Part shown: positions 7,814 through 17,674 of the stretch, in pieces
Layout of the letters: each line of letters begins with the position of its first letter
Position numbering within the stretch: the stretch's first letter is position 1
Assembly: GCF_034059295.1 (NCBI RefSeq)
Contig: NZ_CP139141.1
Span: 2,711,001 to 2,775,000 of the forward strand
Source: Pseudomonas sp. HR96
GTDB lineage: Bacteria; Pseudomonadota; Gammaproteobacteria; Pseudomonadales; Pseudomonadaceae
Direction: 5' to 3'
DNA length: 64,000 nt
Notes under the pieces: generated by a model
Seen by the model: only the letters and a program-made list of their open reading frames with translations
Database searches by the model: none
What the model was told of the DNA's origin: nothing
Translations under genes and position numbers: made by a program

Positions 7814-9337
7814 ATGAGTGCAACTTCCAGTCGTAGTGCAATTCATAGCCAGGCCATGTGCCGCATCCATGAACAACTGCTCACCCGCCTGTGCGCCGCA
7901 CTGGCGCCCAGCCAGCGGGCGGCGGTGCAGTTGCTGGCCCAGCGGGTACGGATCGCCGCCGGGGGTGGTGGCAACCTGGGCCGCTTCCGGGTCCTGGTCG
8001 GCTGTACCGGTGGCAAGGACAGCCTGCAGGCCCTGGCATTCCTGCGCGCGGCGCAGTTGAACATTGCCCGCAGCCACCCGCGCACCTTTATCCTGCGCGT
8101 GGCCCTGTGCCGGCCCGCCGGGGCCCATCCGCAGGCGTTCGACAACCTGATGCGCGCCTGCGACGCGTTGTTCCTGCAGGAAGATCACCGCGTCGAGCTG
8201 TTGCTGCACGAGGGGCAGGAGCTCACGCTGCTCGGTGCCGCCGATGCGCCGCCGGCGCCGAACGAGGCCGCTGAAGTCCAGGTCAAGGGCGAGCCGCTTG
8301 ACGAGCGCCTGAATCTGCTGGTCAGCGGCCACCTGAGTGGCGGCAACGAGCGGGTGATGTTCGGCAACGGTCATTATTTGGCGATGGCCGCGACCTGCCA
8401 GCGGGCGCTGGCCTGGGGCGGCCAGGTCGGCGCCATGGTAGTGGCCGAACCGCCGCGCCGGCTGCGTCACTACCTGGCCTGGGGCCTGCGTGCGGCGCGC
8501 CAGGCCGGTTTGCCGGCCCATGCGGGCAACCTGATGGCAGCGCTTGAGGGGCTCGCCGACGCTTATTATCGTGAGCTGCACGGCCGGCCAATACCGCCGC
8601 CCAGCGGCCTGGCGGCAGGCGCACGCGCGGCGGTGGAGCTGATTGGCCTGCACGATGTCCTGGAAGGGCACAGCCCCGAACACTGGCGTCTGCTGACGGA
8701 TTTTCTCGGTTACCGCTACCTGGGCCTGGACAGCGCCTGTCATGAGCTCGACAGCGCGCGGCCATCGTTGCTGGCGCACCTGCACGGGTTGCGCTGCGAA
8801 TACCTGCGTGGCAAGGGCTACCCGCGCGGTGTGCACGACTACCTGCGTGCGGCGGTGCCGCTGTTGCGCTCGCGCGGCATGCCGGAGGCGTGGATCCGCC
8901 GCAGCCTGGCCGAGTGGCACGGCGACAGTGGCACTGCCGAGCAGCGCGCGCTTGCCAACCAGGACGCCCTGGCCGGTTACGGCATCGACGAGGGGCAGTG
9001 GGTGTGCATGCTGTTTGCGCCCTTCGTGGGGCATGGCGCGGGCCTCAAGCATTATCTGCAGGTCTGCCACCCGCAGCGTCTGCCGGCACTGGCCGAGCTG
9101 CATGGCGCTCTGCAAGGCCAGCCGGCCACGGCGCGCAGCCGCGCCTGGCTGACGGCGGTCAGTGGCCTGTCGGCCGCGACCTTGCGCCGGCTGTACCACT
9201 TGCCGGCGCTGGCCCAGCGCGATGGCCGGCCCAGCCTGCTGGCGGGGCTGCTGGCCAGCGACCCGCAACGTTACCTGCGCCCGCCGGCGCCCTTGACCGG
9301 GCCGGCGGTACGCGACCTGATCGCGGGGCGCTCATGA
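7814..9337 (+). CDS. Unrecognised PP-loop ATP-pyrophosphatase-like protein
   Basis: 507 residues from ATG 7814; the frame is open upstream to 7691, but MSATSSRS is the first plausible start. Residues 60-75 read VLVGCTGGKDSLQALA, which fits the SGGxDS-type PP-loop of N-type ATP pyrophosphatases (tRNA thiolation enzymes, NAD and asparagine synthetase-like enzymes). In those enzymes ATP adenylates a substrate before sulfur or nitrogen transfer. A second glycine-rich segment, VSGHLSGGNERVMFGNGHY, about 100 residues later could complete the site. The C-terminal 200 residues are helical and match no family I know. There are no CxxC pairs of the kind seen in TtcA. The stop overlaps the next gene by 4 bp (ATGA), so both proteins are made together. 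I assign an adenylating enzyme fold, not a reaction. Confidence 0.55.
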   Translation: MSATSSRSAIHSQAMCRIHEQLLTRLCAALAPSQRAAVQLLAQRVRIAAGGGGNLGRFRVLVGCTGGKDSLQALAFLRAAQLNIARSHPRTFILRVALCRPAGAHPQAFDNLMRACDALFLQEDHRVELLLHEGQELTLLGAADAPPAPNEAAEVQVKGEPLDERLNLLVSGHLSGGNERVMFGNGHYLAMAATCQRALAWGGQVGAMVVAEPPRRLRHYLAWGLRAARQAGLPAHAGNLMAALEGLADAYYRELHGRPIPPPSGLAAGARAAVELIGLHDVLEGHSPEHWRLLTDFLGYRYLGLDSACHELDSARPSLLAHLHGLRCEYLRGKGYPRGVHDYLRAAVPLLRSRGMPEAWIRRSLAEWHGDSGTAEQRALANQDALAGYGIDEGQWVCMLFAPFVGHGAGLKHYLQVCHPQRLPALAELHGALQGQPATARSRAWLTAVSGLSAATLRRLYHLPALAQRDGRPSLLAGLLASDPQRYLRPPAPLTGPAVRDLIAGRS

Positions 9338-10728
9338 ACGGCGCACGCTCGCAGTTCGCCTACCAGGCGGTGTATCGCTACCTGTGCGGCCTGATCGACG
9401 CCGGCGACAGCCAGCCTGGGCAACGCCTGCCGGCCCTGCGCGCACTGGCCCGACAGCTGCAGGTGTCGATCGCCACGGTACAGGCCGCCTACTCGCTGCT
9501 GGAGGCCCAGGGCCGAGTCTATTCGGTGGTCAAGTCCGGTTATTACCTGAGGCATCCTGCCGTTGACAGCGCCGGTGACGGTGACGGTGACGATCCGCTG
9601 TTGCAGCGCATGAACGCCTGCGCCCAACAGGCGCGCATGTGCGTGCTCAGCCACAGCCACGACCCGGGGCTCACCGGCGCCTTGCAGCAGCGCGAGCGCG
9701 AGCTGTGGCGCCGCAATGCCAGCAGCCGGCCGGCACATCCCTGCGGCGACGCCGTCTTGCGCCGGGCATTGGCGGCGCGCTACAGCCGCTCGCCGGGCGA
9801 CTGCTGGCATGCCGACCAGGTGTACGTCGCCGCCGACGCCTGCGCGGTGTTGCAGGCGCTGGTGCTGGCCCTGGCGCTCAAGGGCGCCACGGTGCTGGTC
9901 AGCGTGCCCTGTGCCTGGCCCTTGCTGCACAGCTTGCGCAGCTGCGGTGTGCGGGTGCTGGAGGTCGCCCTGTGCCCGCGCGGGCGGCTGGACCTGGAGC
10001 AGCTGGCGCACCTGCTCAAGACCCATGCGGTCAAGCTGATACTGCTCGACTCGCGGGTCAGCTGGCCCCAGGGCACGCTGATGCCCTTGAGTCAGCGCCA
10101 GGCGCTGGTACGGCTGTTGGCCCTGCACGGCACCTGGCTGCTGGAAAACGACAGCATGGGCGACCTCTGCGTGCGGCCCAGCCCCTGCCTGCGCGAGCTG
10201 ATGGACCCCGACCGGCTGCTGGTGTTCGCCTCGCTGCAGCCCACTCTGGGCCCCGAAGGCGCCTACGGCTATCTGCTTGCACGGCATCTGGGCCGCGAGC
10301 TGCGCAGTGTATTCATGGCCCGGGCGGGCAGCCTGGCGCCGCTGCGGCAGCAGGCGATCGGCCAACTGCTGGACAGCGGCCAGGCCGACCGCCATCTGGA
10401 GCAGCTGCGCGCCAGCCAGCCGGGGCGGATGGCCGCCATGCACCGCGCCCTGGCGCTGCACCTGCGCGACCACCTGGACTACCGCCTGCCGCTGGCCGGC
10501 AGCGCACTGTGGGTGCGCAGCCGGCGCCCGGTGGAGATGCCGCAGGTGTTCGAGCAACTGCTCGAGCGCGGCATCGTCATCGCGCCGGGCGAGCTGTTCA
10601 GCCTGCAAGGCCACTGTCGCCAGCACCTGCTGCTGGCTCAGCCCGCAGCCGACGTGCACGCCGCGCCGTGGCCGGCGCTGGCCGAAGTGCTGGCCGGACA
10701 GGCCGCTGGTCCAGCGGATTTGCCATGA
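9334..10728 (+). CDS. MocR-type GntR regulator with degenerate aminotransferase domain
   Basis: 464 residues. Residues 1-75 form a GntR winged helix: LPALRALARQLQVSIATVQA, then AYSLLEAQGRVYSVVKSGYYL. The rest follows fold-type I aminotransferases (MocR architecture), but the PLP site is broken. Where the family has SFSKTLAP the protein reads SLQPTLGP, so the Schiff-base lysine is proline 303. Where it has the DDxY signature the protein reads ENDSMGD, giving Asn272 for the ring-nitrogen Asp and Met275 for the Tyr. The later Gly-x-Arg segment is EGAYGY without arginine. It probably cannot form an internal aldimine, and may sense something else. It overlaps the PP-loop gene by 4 bp and likely regulates it. 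Confidence 0.75.
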   Translation: MNGARSQFAYQAVYRYLCGLIDAGDSQPGQRLPALRALARQLQVSIATVQAAYSLLEAQGRVYSVVKSGYYLRHPAVDSAGDGDGDDPLLQRMNACAQQARMCVLSHSHDPGLTGALQQRERELWRRNASSRPAHPCGDAVLRRALAARYSRSPGDCWHADQVYVAADACAVLQALVLALALKGATVLVSVPCAWPLLHSLRSCGVRVLEVALCPRGRLDLEQLAHLLKTHAVKLILLDSRVSWPQGTLMPLSQRQALVRLLALHGTWLLENDSMGDLCVRPSPCLRELMDPDRLLVFASLQPTLGPEGAYGYLLARHLGRELRSVFMARAGSLAPLRQQAIGQLLDSGQADRHLEQLRASQPGRMAAMHRALALHLRDHLDYRLPLAGSALWVRSRRPVEMPQVFEQLLERGIVIAPGELFSLQGHCRQHLLLAQPAADVHAAPWPALAEVLAGQAAGPADLP

Positions 10729-10791
10729 GGGTGGTCTGTATGTATAACCAGTGTCCTGCCGTTCTTGATAACCCGCTGATACCGCCGTGCC

Positions 10792-12483
10792 GTGAACATC
10801 GACGCCTTCGACGACCCTTTCTATTACCTGGCCAACTTCCGCCGTGTGCTGGCCTGGCTGGCGCAGCGCTATGCCGACTTGCTGGATGCCGAGGAGCAGG
10901 CCTTCATCGCCGGTTTCGAGCAGGCGCCGCAGGCCTCCCAGGCCCTGCTGGTGCGCATGGTCATGCGCAAGGGCGAGCATTTTCGCGAGAGCGCGCTGGC
11001 CTACGCCGAAATCGGCTGCCCACGACAGGCTGCCCAGGCCTTGCTGGCTGCCGGCTGGCTGCAGGGCCAGGCGCCGATGAGCCTGGCCGAACTGTTCGAT
11101 GTGCTGCGCAAGGCCGAGCTGCTCAGCTGCTTCACCGAGCAGTTCGCTCGCCTGGGCGCCCGCGCGGCGCTGCGCAAGGCCCAGCTGTATGACGCACTCA
11201 GCGAGTGGCATGAACAGCAGCAGCCGTTCGCCCAGTGGTGTCCGCAGCATCCTGAACAGGTCTACAGCCTGCAGGTGCGAGCGCTGTGCGATCGACTGCG
11301 GCTGATGTTCTTCGGCAACCTGCGCCAGGGCTGGAGCGAGTTCGTGCTCGCCGACCTGGGTGTGTTCCGCTACGAAAGCGTCAGCCTGGACAGCGCGTCC
11401 CGGGCCTTGCGCCACCGCCATGACCTGCAGCAGTACCTGGCCCTGCATGCCTGTCGCCAAGCCCTGGAGCAGGGCGCCGACCTGCACCACAGCGGTCGCG
11501 CCATCGCCGCCCTGGACAGTGACAACCCCTGGCTGCTGGCGCGGCGCGACAAGGCCCTGTTCCAGATCGGCCAGTTGCACGAAAAACAGCAGGATTGGCC
11601 GGCTGCGCTGCAGGTCTATGAACAGTGCACCTGGCCGGGGGCCCGCCTGCGCCGCATCCGCGTGCTCGAACGCAGCGGCGCCGATGCCTTGGCCCTGGCC
11701 CTGGCCGACAGCGCCAGCGCCGCCATCGAGAACGCCGCCGAAGCCCAGGCCTTGCAGCGCATCGTGCCACGGCTGCGGCGACGCCTGCAGTTGCCGGTGC
11801 CCGCGCGGGCCCGCGCCGCCAGCGTCGCCCGGCTGGACCTGACCCTGCTGTTGGACGCCACTCCCGCCAGCGTCGAAGTACGCGTGCGCGATCATCTGCA
11901 TCAGGACCAGGCGCCGGTGCATTACGTGGAAAACACCCTGATCAACTCGCTGTTCGGCCTGTTGTGCTGGCCGGCGATCTTCGCCGCCGTGCCGGGGGCC
12001 TTCTTCCATCCGTTCCAGAGCGGCCCGGCCGACCTGCATCAGCCCGACTTCCACAGCCGCCGCGCGGCGCTGTTCGACGCCTGCCTGGGGCAACTGGACG
12101 ATGAGCGCTGGAAAGCCAGCATCCGCACTTGCTATGCGCAGAAGTGGGGGTTGCAGTCGCCCTTCGTGTACTGGGGTGCGCTGACCCCCACGCTGCTGGA
12201 GCAGGCCCTGGCCTGCCTGCCGGCGCAGCACCTGCGCCACTGTTTCGTGCGCCTGCTGGAGGACATCCGCCACAACCGAGCGGGGATGCCCGACCTGATC
12301 CAGTTCTGGCCCGAGGAAGGGCGCTACCGCATGATCGAGGTCAAGGGGCCCGGCGATCGGTTGCAGGACAACCAGCTGCGCTGGCTGGAGTTCTGCGCGC
12401 TGCACCAGATGCCAGTGGAAGTCTGCTATGTCCAGTACACCGTGCAGTACACCGGCGGCGCCGGCGCGGCCGAATGCGCCTGA
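10792..12483 (+). CDS. fan1: FAN1-like VRR-NUC structure-specific nuclease
   Basis: 563 residues from a GTG start at 10792; no ATG near the start fits better. The C-terminal VRR-NUC domain is clear: PDLIQF (Pro500-Asp501), then MIEVKGPGDRLQDNQLRWLE with Glu516 and Lys518, giving the PD-(D/E)xK triad. The upstream part is helical, with a TPR-like middle region (LARRDKALFQIGQLHEKQQD) and an N-terminal SAP-like segment. Length and order fit bacterial FAN1, a flap endonuclease and 5' exonuclease that unhooks DNA interstrand crosslinks. The helicase gene starts inside its last codons (10-bp overlap), so the two are likely one repair unit. Confidence 0.85.
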   Translation: MNIDAFDDPFYYLANFRRVLAWLAQRYADLLDAEEQAFIAGFEQAPQASQALLVRMVMRKGEHFRESALAYAEIGCPRQAAQALLAAGWLQGQAPMSLAELFDVLRKAELLSCFTEQFARLGARAALRKAQLYDALSEWHEQQQPFAQWCPQHPEQVYSLQVRALCDRLRLMFFGNLRQGWSEFVLADLGVFRYESVSLDSASRALRHRHDLQQYLALHACRQALEQGADLHHSGRAIAALDSDNPWLLARRDKALFQIGQLHEKQQDWPAALQVYEQCTWPGARLRRIRVLERSGADALALALADSASAAIENAAEAQALQRIVPRLRRRLQLPVPARARAASVARLDLTLLLDATPASVEVRVRDHLHQDQAPVHYVENTLINSLFGLLCWPAIFAAVPGAFFHPFQSGPADLHQPDFHSRRAALFDACLGQLDDERWKASIRTCYAQKWGLQSPFVYWGALTPTLLEQALACLPAQHLRHCFVRLLEDIRHNRAGMPDLIQFWPEEGRYRMIEVKGPGDRLQDNQLRWLEFCALHQMPVEVCYVQYTVQYTGGAGAAECA

Positions 12484-14744
12484 TCTACCAGATCGCCGTG
12501 CGCGCGCTGTGCGAGTTCACCGCCAAGGTCGGCGACCTCGACCTGCGTTTCACCCCGTCGCCCACGGCCCAGGAGGGCATGGCCGGGCACCGTCGGGTCG
12601 CGGCCGGGCGCGGCGGCGACTATCAAAGCGAAGTATCGCTCAGCGGCGGCTACGGGCCGTTGCAGGTGCGCGGCCGCGCCGACGGCTATGATCCGCGGCT
12701 CAACCGGGTGGAGGAGATCAAGACCCATCGTGGTGACCTGGCCCGGCAGCCGGCCAACCACCGCCAGCTGCACTGGGCGCAGGCCCGGGTGTACGCCTGG
12801 CTGCTATGCGACCAGCTGCAACGCAGCGAAATGCGCGTGGCGCTGGTCTACCTGGATGTCGACAGCGACCGCCAGACCCTCTTCGAGGAGACCTGGAGCG
12901 CCGCCGACCTGCGCACCTGGTTCGAGCAGCAGTGCGAGATCTTCCTAGCCTTCGCCCGCCATGAGCTCGAGCGCCTGGCCGAGCGCGACCAGGGGCTGCG
13001 CGAGCTGCGCTTTCCCTATGCCGATTTTCGCGCCGGCCAGCGTGACCTCGCCGAGACCGTGTACAAGGCCGTCAGCACCGGCCGCTGCCTGCTGGCCCAG
13101 GCCACCACTGGCATCGGCAAGACCCTGGCCACACTGTTCCCGCTGCTCAAGGCGGTGGTGCCCCAGCAGCTGGACAAAATCCTCTTCCTCACCGCCAAGA
13201 CCCCGGGCCGTCAGCTGGCCCTGGACGCCTTGCAGCAGCTGCAACGCAGCCAGCCCGGGCTGGCCCTGCGCAGCCTGGAGCTGGTGGCCCGCGACAAGGC
13301 CTGCGAATACCCGGACAGAGCCTGCCACGGTGACGCCTGCCCGCTGGCCAAGGGGTTCTACGACCGCCTGCCCGCCGCTCGCACGGCGGCCCTGGCGCGG
13401 CCCATGCTCGACCGCCAGAGCCTGCGCGAGGTGGCCCTGGCCCATCAGGTCTGCCCGTACTACCTGAGCCAGGAGCTGGCGCGCTGGGTCGATGTGGTGG
13501 TCGGCGACTACAACTACTATTTCGACCTGACCGCCTTGCTGCATGGCCTGGCCCTGGCCAACCAGTGGAACCTGGCGCTGCTGGTGGACGAGGCGCACAA
13601 TCTGGTCGACCGCGCGCGCATGATGTACAGCGCCACCCTCGAGCAATGGCGCCTGAAGGCGCTGCGCAAGGCGCCACCGGCGCGGCTCAAGAGTGCCTTG
13701 CAGCGCCTGGACCGCGAGTGGAACGCGCTGTACCGCGAGCAGGGCGCGCCCTACCAGGCGTATCCGCGGCTGCCGGACAAATTCCTGCTGGCGCTGCTGC
13801 GCTGCGTGTCGCTGATCGGTGAGGAGATGAACGAGCAGCCGTTGACCCTCGATCGACCCTTGCTGGACTTCTACTTCGAGGCGCTGCAATTCACCCGCGT
13901 CGCCGAGCTGTTCGACGAGAACTATGTGTTCGACATCAGCCTGCGCGAGACGCCCGGGCGCAAGCCGCTGGCCAGCCTGTGCGTGCGCAACGTGGTGCCG
14001 GCCAGCCTGCTGGCGCCCAGGCTCAAGGCGCCGCGCAGCAGCGTGCTGTTTTCCGCCACGCTCAACCCGCAGCGCTACTACCGCGACTTGCTGGGCATGC
14101 CTGCCGACTGCGCGTGGCTCGACGTCCAGTCGCCGTTCCATTCGGCGCAGCTGCAAGTGCGCATCGCCGATCACATATCCACCCGTTACGCCCATCGCCA
14201 GGCCTCGCTGGCACCGATCGTCGAGCTGATGGCGCAGCAGTACGCGCAAGCGCCGGGCAACTACCTGGCGTTCTTCAGCAGCTTCGACTACCTGCAGCAG
14301 GTGGCGACGCTGATGGCCCGCGAGCACCCGCAGATCACCCTGTGGCAGCAGCAGCGGCAGATGGACGAAGCGGCGCGGCGGGGCTTTCTCGAGCAGTTCG
14401 CCGAACACAGCCAGGGGATAGGCTTCGCCGTGCTGGGCGGCGCCTTCGGTGAGGGCATCGACCTGCCGGGCCGGCGCCTGATCGGCGCGTTCGTCGCCAC
14501 TCTGGGGCTGCCGCAGCTCAATCCGGTCAATGAGCAGATCAAGCAGCGCATGGCGGCACTGTTTGCCGCCGGCTACGACTACGCTTACCTCTACCCCGGC
14601 CTGCAGAAGGTGATACAGGCGGCCGGCCGAGTGATCCGTGGGGTCGAGGACCAGGGCGTGGTGGTGCTGATCGACGACCGCTTCGCCGAGGCCAAGGTGC
14701 AGCGTCTGTTTCCGGCGTGGTGGGCCTTGCAGCCACCGCCCTGA
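12474..14744 (+). CDS. XPD/DinG-type FeS helicase with N-terminal PD-(D/E)xK-like domain
   Basis: 756 residues. Walker A is ATTGIGKT (210-217) and the Walker B box DEAH is at 372-375. Motif VI reads IQAAGRVIRG near the end. Four cysteines (277, 284, 289, 327) between them match the XPD/DinG iron-sulfur cluster, so this is a 5'-3' superfamily 2 helicase. The first 170 residues contain GRADGYD (Asp70), then VEEIKT (Glu81, Lys83) and HWAQARVYAW, the layout of a Cas4/RecB-like nuclease fold. The usual DinG lacks this. ATG 12474 is preceded by fan1 coding sequence and overlaps it, implying coupled translation. A role in crosslink or replication repair with FAN1 is inferred from the pairing. Confidence 0.83.
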   Translation: MRLIYQIAVRALCEFTAKVGDLDLRFTPSPTAQEGMAGHRRVAAGRGGDYQSEVSLSGGYGPLQVRGRADGYDPRLNRVEEIKTHRGDLARQPANHRQLHWAQARVYAWLLCDQLQRSEMRVALVYLDVDSDRQTLFEETWSAADLRTWFEQQCEIFLAFARHELERLAERDQGLRELRFPYADFRAGQRDLAETVYKAVSTGRCLLAQATTGIGKTLATLFPLLKAVVPQQLDKILFLTAKTPGRQLALDALQQLQRSQPGLALRSLELVARDKACEYPDRACHGDACPLAKGFYDRLPAARTAALARPMLDRQSLREVALAHQVCPYYLSQELARWVDVVVGDYNYYFDLTALLHGLALANQWNLALLVDEAHNLVDRARMMYSATLEQWRLKALRKAPPARLKSALQRLDREWNALYREQGAPYQAYPRLPDKFLLALLRCVSLIGEEMNEQPLTLDRPLLDFYFEALQFTRVAELFDENYVFDISLRETPGRKPLASLCVRNVVPASLLAPRLKAPRSSVLFSATLNPQRYYRDLLGMPADCAWLDVQSPFHSAQLQVRIADHISTRYAHRQASLAPIVELMAQQYAQAPGNYLAFFSSFDYLQQVATLMAREHPQITLWQQQRQMDEAARRGFLEQFAEHSQGIGFAVLGGAFGEGIDLPGRRLIGAFVATLGLPQLNPVNEQIKQRMAALFAAGYDYAYLYPGLQKVIQAAGRVIRGVEDQGVVVLIDDRFAEAKVQRLFPAWWALQPPP

Positions 14745-14849
14745 GTTATTTGTACGGGGCCGGGGATAGAACCGCGGGCAGGATAGTCAAAGTGCCAGTA
14801 AACTGTCACACGATCCTTCACCGTCATCTTTTTGTACCCGAGGTTTTGC

Positions 14850-16490
14850 ATGAAGCTCAGTCCGTTTGCGGGCAAACCTGCTCCCGCCGAGTTGCTGGTC
14901 GACATCCCGCGACTGGTCACTGCCTATTACACTGGCCAGCCCGACGCCAGCGTCGTTACCCAGCGCGTCGCCTTCGGCACCTCCGGCCACCGCGGCAGCT
15001 CTTTCGACCTGGGCTTCAACGAAGGCCATGTGCTGGCTATCAGCCAGGCCATCTGCCTGTATCGCCAGAGCAAGGGCATCGATGGCCCGCTGTTCGTCGG
15101 CATCGACACCCACGCCCTGTCGACTCCGGCCGGGGCCAGCGCACTGGAAGTGTTCGCCGCCAACGGCGTACAGGTGATGATCGCCGAAAACGACGAATAC
15201 ACCCCGACCCCGGCGGTGTCCCACGCCATCATCTGCTACAACCGCGGTCGCGAGCGTGGCCTGGCCGACGGCGTGGTCATTACCCCGTCGCACAACCCGC
15301 CGCAGAGTGGTGGTTTCAAGTACAACCCACCCAACGGCGGCCCGGCTGACACCGACGTCACCAAGTGGATCGAGGCCAAGGCCAACGAACTGCTGGGCGA
15401 GGGCCTCAAGGGCGTCAAGCGGATCAGCCTGGAGCGTGCCCTCAAGGCCGACACCACGCACCGCCATGACTACCTGAACACTTACGTCGCCGACCTGGAA
15501 AACGTCATCGACTTCGCCGCCATCCGCAACGCCGGCCTGCGCCTGGGCGTCGACCCGCTGGGCGGGGCCGGCGTGCGCTACTGGTCGGCGATCGCCGAGC
15601 ACTATCAGCTCGACCTGACCGTGGTGAACCAGTACGTCGACCCGACCTTCCGTTTCATGAGCGTCGACTGGGACGGGCAGATCCGCATGGACCCATCCTC
15701 GCCCTATGCCATGCAGGGCCTGATCGGCCTCAAGGACCGCTTCGACGTGGCATTCGCCTGCGACCCGGACCACGACCGCCACGGCATCGTCACCCCCAGC
15801 GGTGGCTTGCTGGCACCGAACAATTACCTGGCCGTGGCCATCGACTACCTGTACCGCAACCGTCCGCAATGGCGCAGCGATGCCGCCGTGGGCAAGACCG
15901 TGGTCAGCAGCGGGCTGATCGACCGCGTCACCGCACGCCTGGGTCGGCGCCTGTACGAGGTGCCGGTGGGCTTCAAGTATTTCGCCGACGGCCTGTTCGA
16001 GGGATCGCTGGGCTTTGGCGGTGAAGAGAGCGCGGGCGCCTCGTTCCTGCGCCGTGATGGCACGGTGTGGAGCACCGACAAGGACGGCCTGATTCCATCG
16101 TTGCTGGCCGCCGAGATGACCGCCACCCAGGGCAAGGACCCCAGCCAGCTGTACCTGGACCTGACCGCCGCGCTGGGCACGCCGTATTCGACCCGGGTCG
16201 AAGCCAAGGCCAACCCGCAGCAGAAGGCGTTGCTGGGCAAACTGTCGCCCGAGCAGGTCAAGTCCAAAGAGCTGGCGGGCGAGCCGATCGAACAGATCCT
16301 CAGCCACGCACCGGGCAACAACCAGGCGATCGGCGGGCTGAAGGTCAGCACCGCCAACGGCTGGTTCGCCGCGCGGCCATCGGGCACCGAGGATATCTAC
16401 AAGATCTACGCCGAGAGCTTCGTCGACGAGGCGCACCTGCAGCGCCTGGTGGCTGAGGCGCAGGTGCTGGTGGATACCGCCATTTCCTGA
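14850..16490 (+). CDS. pgm: Phosphoglucomutase (alpha-D-glucose phosphate-specific)
   Basis: 546 residues, the same length as E. coli Pgm, starting [12 protein letters not shown] after a GAGG Shine-Dalgarno. All four active-site loops are present: the phosphoserine loop TPSHNP (Ser147), the magnesium loop CDPDHDRHG, the sugar loop GGEESAGAS and the phosphate loop [12 protein letters not shown]. It interconverts glucose 1-phosphate and glucose 6-phosphate for glycogen/trehalose and envelope polysaccharide synthesis. It is a single gene between the helicase and a repeat element. I see no local regulator. Confidence 0.95.
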   Translation: MKLSPFAGKPAPAELLVDIPRLVTAYYTGQPDASVVTQRVAFGTSGHRGSSFDLGFNEGHVLAISQAICLYRQSKGIDGPLFVGIDTHALSTPAGASALEVFAANGVQVMIAENDEYTPTPAVSHAIICYNRGRERGLADGVVITPSHNPPQSGGFKYNPPNGGPADTDVTKWIEAKANELLGEGLKGVKRISLERALKADTTHRHDYLNTYVADLENVIDFAAIRNAGLRLGVDPLGGAGVRYWSAIAEHYQLDLTVVNQYVDPTFRFMSVDWDGQIRMDPSSPYAMQGLIGLKDRFDVAFACDPDHDRHGIVTPSGGLLAPNNYLAVAIDYLYRNRPQWRSDAAVGKTVVSSGLIDRVTARLGRRLYEVPVGFKYFADGLFEGSLGFGGEESAGASFLRRDGTVWSTDKDGLIPSLLAAEMTATQGKDPSQLYLDLTAALGTPYSTRVEAKANPQQKALLGKLSPEQVKSKELAGEPIEQILSHAPGNNQAIGGLKVSTANGWFAARPSGTEDIYKIYAESFVDEAHLQRLVAEAQVLVDTAIS

Positions 16491-16516
16491 TGGGTCTGCC
16501 CGGGAGTTGCCAGGCC

Positions 16517-16725
16517 CCACCGGCCGCCTGCGCGGCCTGTCGCCAGCTACGCCGGCTCCTACGTCCCGATCCATATGCATCTAACGGCACCGATAACCGC
16601 CTTCGATGTCAGGCGGTCTATCGCCAGGCACCAAGGCGGTCATAGGTAATGCCACTGGAACGGCGCGTTCGAAGCAAATGTGGGAGCCGGCGAAGCTGGC
16701 GATAGGCCGCGCGGGCGGCCGGTGG
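16517..16725. repeat. Single copy of the type-A long palindromic element
   Basis: Outer arms near 16517-16560 and 16680-16725 share the inverted sequence GGCCGCCTGCGCGGCC with GGCCGCGCGGGCGGCC, plus CGCCAGC/GCTGGCGA. The centre holds paired blocks CCGCCTT/AAGGCGGT. It is the solitary relative of the element that is tandemly repeated at 23.5-25.2 kb, and lies between the convergent pgm and pirin genes, where it may act as a bidirectional terminator. Confidence 0.75.
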
Positions 16726-16767
16726 CGGCCGTGATTGAGTCTAAGGCCGGCCCAAGCTGGCCAACCC

Positions 16768-17466
16768 TCAAGCCACATCCACCAGCACAATCTCGCTGTC
16801 CTGCAGCGCCGTCACGCGCAGCAGGCGCTCGTCTTGCACGGCCACGCCATCGCGCTCGGCCGCCTGCAGCCCGTTGACCTCGATCAACCCGGTGGCCGGC
16901 ACCAGATAGGCCTTGCGCCCGGCATCCAGGGCATATTGCGCAGTGTCCCCAGCCTTGAGCTTGGCTGCCACCAGGCGCGCGTCGGCGCGGATGCGCAGGC
17001 TGCTGTCATCGTCCGCACGGCCGCTGGCCAGGGTCACGAAGCCTTCGCCGCGCTCGCCCTTGGGAAAGGGTCGTGCGCCCCAGCTCGGGGCTTCGCCGGT
17101 CTTGTCCGGGATGATCCAGATCTGGAAGATGCGCGTGTCGCCGTCTTCCAGGTTGTATTCACTGTGGGCGATGCCGGTGCCGGCACTCATGACTTGCACG
17201 TCGCCCGCTTCGGTGCGGCCCTGGTTGCCGAGGTTGTCCTGGTGGGTAATCGCCCCTTCGCGCACGTAGGTGATGATTTCCATGTTCTGGTGCGGATGCT
17301 GCGGGAAGCCGGTGCCGGAGGCGATGACATCGTCGTTCCACACCCGCAGGTTGCCCCAGTGCATGCGCTGCGGGTCATGGTAGCTGGCGAAGGAAAAGTG
17401 GTGGTGGGCGTCCAGCCATCCATGGTTGGCGGCGCCAAGGGTGTCGAACGGTCTGAGTTGCAGCAT
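16768..17466 (-). CDS. Pirin-family bicupin protein (YhhW-like)
   Basis: 232 residues from MLQLRPFDTLGAANHGWL, matching E. coli YhhW at the start and in length (231). An upstream in-frame ATG at 17493 lacks the Shine-Dalgarno (GGAG) seen before 17466. The N-terminal cupin has the metal residues in FPQHPHQNMEIITYV (two His and Glu) and SAGTGIAHSEYN (last His). Pirins bind Fe or another metal; YhhW has quercetin 2,3-dioxygenase activity in vitro, but the physiological role is uncertain. It is divergent from the UvrD-like gene. Confidence 0.9.
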   Translation of the reverse strand: MLQLRPFDTLGAANHGWLDAHHHFSFASYHDPQRMHWGNLRVWNDDVIASGTGFPQHPHQNMEIITYVREGAITHQDNLGNQGRTEAGDVQVMSAGTGIAHSEYNLEDGDTRIFQIWIIPDKTGEAPSWGARPFPKGERGEGFVTLASGRADDDSSLRIRADARLVAAKLKAGDTAQYALDAGRKAYLVPATGLIEVNGLQAAERDGVAVQDERLLRVTALQDSEIVLVDVA

Positions 17467-17674
17467 GGGAACTCCGATGGGTTGACTCGGCACGTCAGCA
17501 TGACCGAGTACTACGGGCGGAATGATCGATCAGCCCCTGTCCGAATAAAAGCGCATATATTCCACCGAACCTATCGATTAATCAGATGCAAAACCTCAGG
17601 CTTCAGTGTGGCATAGTGGTCCAATTCATTGATCTGCCTCGAATGTTTCCGTTTTGTGTGCCACTGGAGCCCGA

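Noticed and set aside
9271..12405. A very long antisense open frame (over 1000 codons) opposite the MocR-like and fan1 genes
   Set aside because: It is the GC-rich shadow of well-supported genes on the other strand; its product has no family resemblance and is rich in Gln, Ala, Gly and His as expected for such shadows.
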